DNA from: Lineus longissimus
Lineage: Eukaryota; Nemertea; Pilidiophora; Heteronemertea; Lineidae
Assembly: GCF_910592395.1 (NCBI RefSeq)
Contig: NC_088316.1
Location: 11,968,001-12,032,000, forward strand
DNA: 64,000 nucleotides
Direction of reading: 5' to 3'
Numbering within the stretch: the first letter of the stretch is position 1; every line of letters begins with the position of its first letter. Below the pieces are notes generated by a model. That model searched no databases. It saw only the letters and a list, made by a program, of their open reading frames with translations, and was not told where the DNA came from. Both the position numbers and the translations under genes were made by a program. Below are positions 54,804 through 64,000 of this stretch, piece after piece.

Positions 54804-55509
54804 ATACTATAAGATGATGGTTCCTTACATGAAGATGAAATCTCAAGGGAATTTGCAAATTCCATCTGCATAGAGTACGTTACATTCCGAATTTCCATCA
54901 AAAGGATCGAGCCAGATGTGCGGAAAACTCGGTGACAATTTTACTGGTAAGGTACGGTGGTACAGTTATAGTCCTGTATGCATAAATGTGTGCTGCTAAC
55001 TGCTTTTCACACTGGTGGGACTAGGGTTATAATTGTACTACTTAACCTTTTAATGCTTATGCACGGTGCCGAGTCGATTTGTGGTACTAAGTATGGATTA
55101 GAGACTTAACCCATACCTGGTGGTACTAGCTTGGCGCCGAATCTCTTGTAACTGGTGAGATTGAGGACTGTAAGGAAGGCATACGTCCCTCCACAATTTG
55201 TTTGAGAATAATTGGGTAGGTCTGTTGTTACCAGAAATCAGTCCATTCCCTAATAGTGGTACGACCATCGACTGGGTACCGGTGTTAAAGTGACTGCAGA
55301 GGTTGACTGACCTGTTTTCGGTCTACGCCATCTCGGAGACTTCATTGCAGAGAAAAAGTGCTACATGTATCGGTTAAGATTATGTGCAAAATAACCATTT
55401 AAAACATTATTTTGCAAAAAACCAGTTCCGGAGTTACCATAGGTTGAATATTCAGGAAGGTAGCAGCGGCTTAAAACTTCCAAGTAAATCTTCGTTTCCA
55501 TAGGAGCAA
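54804..55509. other. SDR 3' flank; no gene recognised
   Basis: This presumably includes the SDR 3' untranslated region. No canonical AATAAA is obvious soon after the stop, and no other feature is supported. Confidence 0.4.
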
Positions 55510-56219
55510 CACGTTTTGAAAATGAAACTCTTTCACCATGTGCATCCGTCCATAATCATAATAATACTAAAACCGTTATCTGAAAACCGAGATGGTGCGA
55601 CAGGTTTTACCACTTCTTCGCAAATCCGAAACTTTCTGTCGGAGAAATCCACCAAGACCTTGATACATGCCTTCATCATTTCCCACCTTTACTACTATAA
55701 TGCTGTCCTGAATGGTATCCCTGCCTAGGTTTCGAACCAAATCCAACGGGATTTCAACTCTACTGCAAGAGTGTGTTCGGTGAGACAGTTTTACCACATT
55801 TCCCCTGTGCTGGTTCACTTGCACTGGTTCCAGTCAAGCTCAGGATCCAGTACAAGATCCTGCTCTTGGTGTTCAAGTATTTGACTGGGGAGGCTGCAGC
55901 ATATCTCTGATCCATGATTCAATTAAGAAGGATCGATCGCCAAGGCTTTAGATCTGGATCTGCGATGTTCCTGGAGGTTCCCCGGGTCAAGTGCCAAACT
56001 CTTGGTGGTCGTTTCTTTGCGGCAACTGCTTCAAAATTGTGGAACCAGCTGCCGCCAAGGCGCCGTAACACTGAATCCCACGTAGAAAGCTTTTCAACCT
56101 TATCTCAAAAAGCTTATTCAAAATTCTGCTCTAAGCTATATTGGAAACTGAAGCGGCCTTCCTGCATCCGTTTTTTTCTTTTACAGTGCTTTCGCAAGTT
56201 AATTTGGGAACACTTATAA
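55510..56219 (+). mobile_element. Decayed LINE reverse-transcriptase C-terminal fragment
   Basis: Fragments in several frames spell the conserved tail of non-LTR retrotransposon proteins: QIRNFLSEKSTKTLIHAFI with SHLYYYNAVLNGIP, then HISPVLVHLHW, then a GGRFFAATASKLWNQLPP block and a Lys-rich end. In functional CR1/Jockey-like LINEs these read SRLDYCNxLLYGLP, HITPVLxxLHWLPV and FxxAAPxLWNxLP. Stops and frame changes (for example after 55725) show it is dead. The 5' part is missing, as expected for LINE insertions. Confidence 0.8.
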
Positions 56220-57541
56220 GAAAATGAACAAAAGTTTCCAGATTTTTTCGTTTGATCTTCAGACTGTGATGCAGGTGTACATTACTCCAATAAATATACT
56301 TAGGATAAATGTGATGAGAAAGGTGTTAAAAAGGAACCTAGGTGATTTCACCTTGAGATTTACCTTTAAAAAAAAGACAAAATTATGGAATTAATACAAC
56401 CGATAGACATACACGTACATTGTAGTAGAATCCAGTATTGCCACACAGTTTAAGAAAGAAGAAAACATGTGAAGTGATTTGGCGACGATTTGTTTTCTGT
56501 GGTGACGTTAGTTAGTTGGCTAAACTTCACCTGCAATCCGTAATTTTTACGAAATCGTTCTTAGATTAGTGTTGTCTTAAAGGTTACTCCATCTGCTGTC
56601 CACAATTATGCATTTGCAATAGGTTTTTATCTCGCTTCAAAAACGCCAAAACTGACTTACATTGGTGAGTTCTGACCACAAGTAATCAATACCTGCCTCT
56701 GGGTATGGTTGTGTGTATGTCTTTCAAAGAGATCGGGTGAATGCTTCCCCTTGTCCTTAATAGCTCCACTGACAACCTTCTACTCGAGATCGCCTTCCTC
56801 AACATTGAAACAAGTGCTCTGGTCATTGTTTAATCATTTGAGCCTTTCAATCCATACAGATAATTCTTGACAATTTTACCATATAAATTCCCAATGCGTC
56901 ACATAGTACATGACATATACTGTAGGCCTACGACTGCACAGTAGTTTTGAAATAAAATCCGGATGACAATAATTTCCTGAGTAATAACAGAATAAGAATT
57001 CGCCAGTTTGATACAGGGAAAATATTTAAAAATCGTTACTGTCGGAAAAGAACGTTTCTGGCAAAGTCAGTACCAGGCCTTTTTCCATCATATTTGCAAA
57101 CTATCAACTATCAAGGAGGTGTTGTTTATGTACATGAACGCTTCTTGCAAAGTCAGTTAGGCCATTCTCACGAGTGCTGCAAACAAATTTTTGAGGAGGT
57201 GACGTACGACCAACTGATGGAAGCTGAAGCGCTAAGGGAACTTACAGTTCTTTTAATGACACTCGAACGGCCTCGGAAGAACAAAGCGCCTGGTCAGTGT
57301 TTCCGCCAAGTCTTTGCCTCGGAAGGTATCATTACAGACTATTTGTCTTTGATTGAATTAGCTGTCTGCAGCTCTGTTTAGATTGTTCAGTATGATCTGT
57401 CGGAAAGCCTACCAAAGTCAATGAAACGCATCCGGAATACTTTTTTTTGAAGAGCAGAGTTTGATAAGTTGCCTCAGGTTGTCGCCTCACTTTGCTCGTG
57501 CAGTGTGGACTATATTGGGGAAATATTCCACAAGTGGTCTT
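56220..57541. other. No gene recognised
   Basis: About 1.3 kb. A 95-codon plus-strand frame at 57094-57381 shows no recognisable domain and no supporting signals. Confidence 0.35.
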
Positions 57542-57912
57542 TTAGTTCCGTTGACTTCTGCGTGCACGCGCAATAGACCTGCTTTTCAAAAGAGGGTATT
57601 TTGAGGAGTCCGATGAAACGAAGTTGCCCTCAGGATTGAGTTCCCTTTCAAGGATATTCTCTGCTTGCTGTTCGTATTCGCTCATAATTTCAGAGTCCTG
57701 AAAGCCGTTGAGGAAAGAGAGCCCCGAACGCTTTCCGTAGAGCGTTTCGTGATAAACACAGCACCGGCAGCAATCAAAGCAGTTCGCTGCGCATCGAGAC
57801 GCGCACAGACTTTGTGCGCATGACACGGAACACTTGCAGGCAGCTCCCTCTGTCGGCTGGGTTGAAAATGTGGCCAGGATTATGAGTAAAGGCAGCAGCG
57901 TCGTGAGGAAAG
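57542..57912 (-). CDS. Main exon of a secreted ten-cysteine peptide precursor
   Basis: An acceptor (TTATTTTTCAG, AG at 57914-57913) opens an exon read on the minus strand to TAA 57542-57544. The exon starts with a hydrophobic core (LTTLLPLLIILATF), which would be most of a signal peptide whose initiator Met lies in a missing upstream exon. The mature part begins near GAAC and packs ten Cys as C-x-C-x3-C-x4-C-x3-C-x3-C-x2-CC-x-CC. Ten residues later comes LYGKR, a classic amidation donor (Gly) plus dibasic cleavage site, and then an acidic, Arg-rich C-terminal tail. This layout fits a neuropeptide or hormone precursor. I recognise no named family; the Cys spacing is only loosely like trissin. 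An antimicrobial or other secreted peptide is possible. Confidence 0.62.
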
Positions 57913-58849
57913 CTGAAAAATAAGAACGGATATTGTTTTAAACCCACTTGTTGTTAAAACCCACTGTAAATCTTTCACAGTGGGTTTAAACCACTGAAAA
58001 GTCACAAAAAGTAAGTCGATCTGAGCAATAATAATGATATTGATTTTCACATTTGAGTTTTTGTCCTCCAGTACACATTCGTTTGCATCAGTGTACACCA
58101 AATTTACGCCTCTTCAATTTCTGCTTTTGGCAAAAAGAAACGACAATACTTGCACTTTTAGTTGCTACATTGTAGTCCATTAAGGCCTGGGGATATAACT
58201 ACTCTTTTTTTTGGTGCCCTATGGTTTGCTATATTTTAAGTCAAAATTCATTTGAATAAAAATACCGTCAAAAGACTTTTAACTTTGCAAATGTCGATAT
58301 TATTTAACTGTTATCCAGGGCCAGGCTTCATGGAAAACCTAGTGGAACATGAATTCACCATTGACAAAAAACTAAGATGAAAAAATATAAAAAGCCCTGC
58401 AATGGCTTAACATTTATGTGCAAGGGATTGTACAGAATACGAAAAAACGCAAGAGCAGCGGAGTTAAATTGGCTATCTTCGGGTGACTGATATGCACAGT
58501 AACGGCACAAGGTCATGTTTGATTCACCACTAGATATTTTCCTCGTACAAGTGTGAATGGTTTTGACCTACTGTGAGATGGGAGAGACCCCTATTGGCGA
58601 CTTTGTGCAAATTGATCTTCCCTACCTAGCTGTTGCCTAGAGTGTCCCTTTAAAAAGTTGTTTCATCGAATTATTTCGTACTATTCAGAATACAATGATA
58701 CACAGGTCAAGCCTTTACGAGCGTCACTGATTTGCGGAGTGATGGTGGATCATAGGGGAGTAGCTACGTTCTGTATCAAAGTCAGGTCTAGCTAGTTAGA
58801 GCGTGAACAGCAACCTAAGAATTCCACAAAAAGTCAAATTTAAATATTG
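57913..58849. other. No gene recognised
   Basis: This lies upstream of the ten-Cys exon on the minus strand, so the signal-peptide start exon may lie here or beyond. A small hairpin (AAACCCACTGT / ACAGTGGGTTT, about 57956-57988) is the only structure seen. Confidence 0.35.
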
Positions 58850-59085
58850 GCTGGGTCTATTTGGCAAGCCGCTCGCCGAACAGGTATCTTTTTTTGTCCT
58901 GTTTGGAGGGCCGCTTGCCAAACAGCACTAAAAAGCCACCCTGTTCGGCCAGCCGGGCTTGCCAAACAGGTAAAAAATCTACCCTGTTTGGCGAGCTGGA
59001 GTCTTTACTTTAATATTGAGTTCGGCTCTCCATTCAGGACAAGAAAAAGTCGCTGTTTGGTAAGCCGGGCTTGCCAAGTAGTCAC
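58850..59085. repeat. Cluster of inverted CTGTTTGGC / GCCAAACAG modules
   Basis: Blocks such as CCTGTTTGGAGGGCCG, GCTTGCCAAACAG, CCTGTTCGGCCAGCCG and GGGCTTGCCAAACAGG alternate in opposite orientations about six times. The 31-bp stretch around 58940-58970 is itself a near-perfect hairpin. Confidence 0.7.
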
Positions 59086-61639
59086 TTCCTTAAATATTAT
59101 AGCGGCGACAGGTAAGCTAATCCGCGTCGAAGCAATAATTTTGCATGTACATGTAGGATATGTAACTGAATCAGGTCGAACAATCAAGATGTTTGTGTTT
59201 TTTTTGTCTATCCCCAGTATCAAAAACTCATTAACCGACTCATTATTCATTACCCATTACCCCTCAAAATCAGTTTGGCCAGCATGCATAAAGTATATGC
59301 ATCATCCAGTGCACATTAGAGACAATATAATGTATAAATCGCGGACCTAAATAGACTTGTTTCTTCATCAGCAAGTGGTCTGACATGTATAAGGTAAATG
59401 GTACAATTATAGCACAATTAAGAACAATGATAGCCACTAGCAGAGTAAAAAGAGCTGACAGTACACAATATATAGGCTATAGCTTTCTCGCGGCCATATA
59501 ACTTTACCTTATAGCTTACATGTACATCATCAGATATTCATGGATATCTGACATCATGGACATGCATTGACGCATTTACGTGAGATAAAACATTCGCTTG
59601 AAGGTTGAATCAGTTGGTTTGACTAATAAACACCAGCTGCCAGGTGATATCAAACTAGAAGACCTTCAGTGTGTTCAACAGATCATACCGGTGTAGCACC
59701 TGACTATGTTCCCCCACTCATTACAACATAACAAATGAAGCAGGGTGCTTGTCGACAGAGAATGACACGGAAAGAATTGATTGACTTTGAACAATAGCAT
59801 TCCGCGAAGTTACTATTTATAGCTCACAAGGTCATTTGCATAAGATATTGATAACGTTTTAGTCACGAGACAGTCGGACATAGACACTTATTTCTACGCA
59901 TTTGAGCTTATTTCAAAGTCAATTATCTTTGACCCTGCATTGTTTTTAGCATGCATGATACCATAGAGTCAGAGAGAGAAATATTCAGAACAATTATGTA
60001 GTATTTCCAACACTCGGACATGTGTCAGATTGAATCTAACTGCCCTAGTTAGAAAGCCTGAATCCATTACGAAACCGCATGTTTGTCCGACATTGCCTGT
60101 AATTCAGCGATGGGGAAATAGAGGGCAGCAGCTGCAGTGACGTCATCTTCGCGGGATGCTATTCACTATCTGGGACATTCCCATCTCCCCGAACTTTGTA
60201 TACACGCCGATGCCAGTGCAACATATTTCGTTAAACGCCATCTCTCAGTATCATCTCCTTTTAATACAAAACGCTGACGGAATAAGCCATGACATGACAT
60301 AAGATACGCAGAGGAACAAGCTGTTTTCTTGCGTTCCCCAAACAATAGGGGAACGCTTAAAACATTTCACCTTGCTGCTACAAATGCATGCACATTTATT
60401 GACTTGCCAGTTGTCGCTTAAAGCAGCTACTTGCTGATTTCGCGGTTAGAATTATCGGCCCATTTCGCAATCTCCGCTCATAAAAACACCGTGTGGCTGT
60501 CGGTGCATAGAAAAAAACTAGTATAATATTGTTTTCATGAATTAAGATGATTGAGATTTCAAATTTACCATAGCAGTAGCCAATTTATTACTCTCTTTGA
60601 ATGATCTATTTGATATATATCGCTGTGCTATTTTGCTCAAGGCTCGTCAACAGAACGCATAGGTGTATACCTAAGAGTTGTTCGAGCAAAATATCGTAGT
60701 CCTATCGACCAACCAACCTCAACAATCAACTTGAATCGCCGGCAGACAGCCTTTTGCAATGTTAAAAAATCTGTTATTACATGTACCAAGTATGAATCTG
60801 TATCGCTTGTCTAAAGAGTATGAGACACTGCAAACTCGGCGAAAGTAAAGCAAATGCCATTCAGTCGGGCAAGATGTTTTCTTATTTCCCTGGAGGGCGC
60901 GTGTTGCTGGTTCATTTTCATTATACTCGGCAACACTGCTTATAATATGCTGCCCACGTTAATGGAAAAGGGTAAAAGTTACATTTCGAAGAGATACATC
61001 TTTAAAGACATCTCTATACAGGTTCTGGCGCAAATTTCACTTAAATGAACGATTTCATCAGGCATTGTCAGTTTTTTTATACGGAAAATAATACATTGCC
61101 TTAACTATTTGCTAAATACATGGCTCAATAAGGGTGTGGATTGTTCTTTTTGGCTTTCTTCCGTCTATCGGATGCTGTTTTTAATCAAAGCGAGGTTATC
61201 TTTTATGTGGAAAAGCTCCACTGTTTCTTTTGGAGTTGGTTATAAAATCACGAGTTCTTTTCTGACTTATATGCAGCCGTCAATGTGAACTCTGTATCCC
61301 CCTTCATGGTTTGACGCATTGAATGCGAGTCCTGAGGTACAGTAAATTTCCGGGCAACCTCTTAGAAAACATGTGTCGAATTTCTCGCGAGTTGTTTGTG
61401 GTCTGTGCATTGAATTATAGAGCGAGTTATTTTTCAGGGCACCGAATATCTGATGCATTTTGTACAAATCGCTCATCGCAAAACACGGTAACTTTGCATA
61501 TGCACAGGCCAAGCCTTGCAGAAGAACAGGTTATATACACACTTTCTTTTTCTCGTTATTCAAATTACCTGCCTACGGCAGGGTTACATAATTATGTAAA
61601 AACCCTAACGTTGAATGTCTAGCCTTTTATTCACAACAG
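59086..61639. other. No gene recognised
   Basis: About 2.5 kb with no frame, RNA gene or large repeat that I can support. A 9-bp stem (GCGTTCCCC / GGGGAACGC) lies at 60331-60356. Confidence 0.35.
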
Positions 61640-61725
61640 AGTAATTATTATTATTATTATTACACACAATTTATATAGCGCTCTCTGTAAAACAACTACA
61701 AGGCGCTTTACATTTAATAAAAATA
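61640..61725. repeat. (ATT)n with a TTTATATAGCGC...GCGCTTTACA repeat
   Basis: An ATT microsatellite (about 61643-61663) is followed by TTTATATAGCGCTCTCTGTA and AAGGCGCTTTACATTTAATA. From general experience this TATAGCGC...GCGCTTTACA core recurs dispersed in marine invertebrate genomes, often beside ATT runs. Boundaries are approximate. Confidence 0.6.
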
Positions 61726-62000
61726 CAATGAATACGACAATTTTGCTATGACCAGTAAGAGAATAAGGGAAAAGACAATAAGAAATAAAACTGAGACTAA
61801 AAGACATTTGCTAAGACTTCAGGTTCACTAACCTTCCGAGGAAATATCTTCCACAAAAAAATTTCCTCAGCACAACCAAGAAAAAAACCCAAAGCATAAT
61901 AAAATATTTTTGGAGAATTATCATCCTCGGGGGAATTTGTAGATCCCAGAGTTTGAAATGTTACTTTTAATATATTCGTCTGAGACGATTATGAAGGTTG
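61726..62000. other. No gene recognised
   Basis: A/T-rich sequence with no supported feature. Confidence 0.35.
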
Positions 62001-62042
62001 GTTAAAACCTAATCCGATTGGGAAATCGGATTAGGTTTTAAC
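62001..62042 (+). repeat. Perfect 19-bp hairpin followed by a T-run
   Basis: The arms 62001-62019 (GTTAAAACCTAATCCGATT) and 62024-62042 are exact reverse complements around the 4-nt loop GGGA. A run of nine or more T follows at about 62045. The layout resembles a short-hairpin RNA with a Pol III terminator, but no A/B boxes are seen. A tiny palindromic repeat is equally likely. Confidence 0.7.
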
Positions 62043-64000
62043 GATTTTTTTTTATTTTCAAAGATGGGTAGGCTTTTGGGCTCGTCTTCCGATGGCATAT
62101 TTCATGGTCTTTTTACATAAATCTAACGCATAGATTTGACAACAAGGTCTCTTGGCTGACGTTGATACGATGTTTCAGGCAATAAGAGTGAGAGGTTTTG
62201 CTATTCTGCCCGAGAGCTGCTGCACCGTCAACGATTGCCGCAGTCCATACGGAGTCCATACCCTAGTCCATGCCGCAAACATTTCTCACTTTTGAATGTT
62301 ATTCCGAATCACGGACGGGCACCCGGGCACCAAGGCACCAAGGCCTCAATCACGAAATCTGGTTTCGAGATTGAGAAAACCTGGCCGAAAATAGATGGCA
62401 TCATTTGCAGAAGTCGATCATTCTCGGTGGATCGGTTCTCGGAACGGGATAGCGAACCACCAGTTAATTTTTTTTGTCAGTAAGAACTGGATCTAAAAAC
62501 TGGTAGAAACATTGCTGGGAAAGCAAATAGATGGCCTTGATTTTGACGCGATGTCACAAGTTCTTGGTGTCACTGCCGCCACCTGGCGGCATTGAGAAAG
62601 AATGTTCAGGAAAATAATTCACAGACACTTTTCCTTTTCTGTTTTGTGCAATTTCTTTCTTTTGTTTTTGTTGTTGTAAATATACCTAGTTGTGTTGTAA
62701 TCTTCTAGCAAGTAGGAAATAAAGAAATACTTATGCTCTCATCTTCGACGATGCGGTTTAAGGGGACCTAACGGCTAAACTGGAAATGTACAGCATGCAA
62801 AAAATAACGACACAAACGATGGAACTGTTTATAGCATCAGTTTGAAGGTTATCACTCGCGGTTGGGTATATAAATGGACTGGCAACATCCGTTGTGTCTC
62901 TAAATATTTTTTGAAACAACTTTTAGAAAAATTATCTATTTCAACCGATTAGGGATGGTTACAAACTATGTACTGATCGCCTTCTTATCTTTTGACATTT
63001 AGTGGTCATTATGACAAGTTTGTTTAAGAGTAGCGGCCGATAAAGGAAAAAATGTTGTATCTGAAGCAAGAAAACTTCCTTTTAATTCGGTGTATGAAAA
63101 GGTTGCTGTGAAGTAGAGAGCCAGATTGATTATTTCACTCAGTGACACCTCAACGACTTGACGATCAAATCGAGGAAGAAAAACATATCTTGCCCAAAGG
63201 AACTTGGATGTCCATGTTGTTATGAGATGTCCGTGTGATTTGAAGGGGTATTACACTCACATTCGTGACGCCTGCCTTGAGAGTAATGCGAACGTAAAAA
63301 ATGGCGTTGCATCTCAGCAATAGATGTCAAATTTTGCCTCATTTTTTCCTCTGTAACTATAATCGATCAACGATTTGTGGAGATGCAGAACGGCACGTTT
63401 CTGGTACGACCATTGTGGGCTGTTGAAAGAACGACACTGCTTGTTCGTGGTGTCCTGTGCTCGGCAAAAAGCTATTTAACCCAAAAAGCCTCATTCGGAG
63501 AACTATTCAAGCTGCAGCATTCTACTACACTTTAGTTTGATTTTTATCAAGTATATTGTTGCTCTAGAATTTGAGGTATACATTATGCTTATTACCTGCA
63601 GCTGCAGTAGCATTGCCCTTTGGAGGAATGAATGATCAAAATTCTCAAACTGCCAAAGTTTCAAACCTTACCACAGGCAGTTATGGCGTGTATGAAAGAA
63701 AGGGTTTTCAAATATTCGAATGAACAGCTCAGACGCTTGGGGCTCTCGAAACTTTAACTGCCTTCAGATCGATGCAGGTGTTACCAAGGGGAGGGAGAGG
63801 CTAGCCTGAAGGTATACGACTTTCGTTACACTGCCTTATATAATCACGTGCCCGGGGCACTGAAGGATAGCATAAGTGTTTTTACCCGATCTCCTCTTTC
63901 CGAACCGCGCAATATTTAAATGACAAAGTCTACAAACGATAAAAAAATGGATGCAGAACAAAACAAACCGTTAAAGCATACAAGATGATTAAGTTTTATT
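62043..64000. other. No gene recognised
   Basis: The last 2 kb show no coding frame, RNA gene or repeat that I can support, apart from the CTCF-like palindrome at 62574-62591. Confidence 0.35.
62574..62591. promoter_or_regulatory. CTCF-like palindromic motif
   Basis: TGCCGCCACCTGGCGGCA has 8-bp inverted arms. Its reverse strand contains CCGCCAGGTGGCGG, which fits the bilaterian CTCF core (CCASYAGRKGGCRS) at all but one position. A single motif match is weak evidence of binding. Confidence 0.25.

Noticed and set aside
57094-57381. 95-codon plus-strand frame
   Set aside because: No recognisable domain, acceptor/donor signals or polyadenylation signal support it.
58847-59350. 167-codon plus-strand frame
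   Set aside because: Its first half is the inverted CTGTTTGGC module array, which explains the apparent protein repeats; the second half has no domain.
60331-60356. GCGTTCCCC...GGGGAACGC hairpin
   Set aside because: A 9-bp stem is too short and isolated to support a functional claim.

Overview
This is eukaryotic nuclear DNA from an animal. It contains spliced genes with GT-AG introns and matched phases, an intron-borne eukaryotic tRNA-Phe, LTR retrotransposons, cut-and-paste DNA transposons, many palindromic MITEs and two LINE fragments. The repeat style (TACATGTA- and TAGGCCTA-rich sequence, GTC-microsatellite-linked repeats, BEL/Pao and Ty3 elements) suggests a marine invertebrate, possibly a deuterostome. 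The species cannot be fixed from the sequence alone.

Layout. 1-0.5 kb: an unrecognised possible terminal exon. 0.5-3.7 kb: a complete pogo-type transposon with perfect 28-bp TIRs, a TA duplication and a four-exon transposase that stays open. 4.0-10.2 kb: a Ty3/Gypsy retrotransposon with identical 130-bp LTRs and a 5-bp duplication. Its gag is broken by two nested DNA elements and its pol is damaged. 10.5-11.9 kb: a large inverted duplication. 12.4 kb: the last exon of a small knottin-like cysteine-rich protein. 13.1-14.6 kb: a roughly 300-bp tandem repeat array that recurs inverted at 32.4-33.5 kb.

15.9-35.0 kb (minus strand): a 14-exon gene for a CNBD2-like protein with two cyclic-nucleotide-binding folds (730 residues as assembled here; all splice phases agree). 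Its introns are loaded with MITEs, a tandem repeat, a LINE tail and a tRNA-Phe gene. 38.5 kb: a near-perfect 224-bp palindrome. 39.8-47.7 kb (minus strand): a complete BEL/Pao retrotransposon with 761-bp LTRs that look identical, a 5-bp duplication and one uninterrupted 1900-codon gag-pol frame. 49.7 kb: a THAP zinc-finger exon beside a short acidic minus-strand frame. 51.2-54.8 kb: a four-exon short-chain dehydrogenase/reductase (291 residues), with a DNA transposon in intron 2. 55.5-56.2 kb: a decayed LINE reverse-transcriptase tail. 57.5-57.9 kb (minus strand): the main exon of a secreted ten-cysteine peptide precursor with a Gly-Lys-Arg amidation/cleavage site. 58-64 kb: mostly gene-poor, with small repeats and hairpins.

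The host genes (CNBD2-like, SDR, the two cysteine-rich peptides, THAP) show no sign of shared function. What ties the window together is transposition. Several target-site duplications can be read directly, and two insertions of one 9-bp-duplication family sit in introns of the two main host genes.
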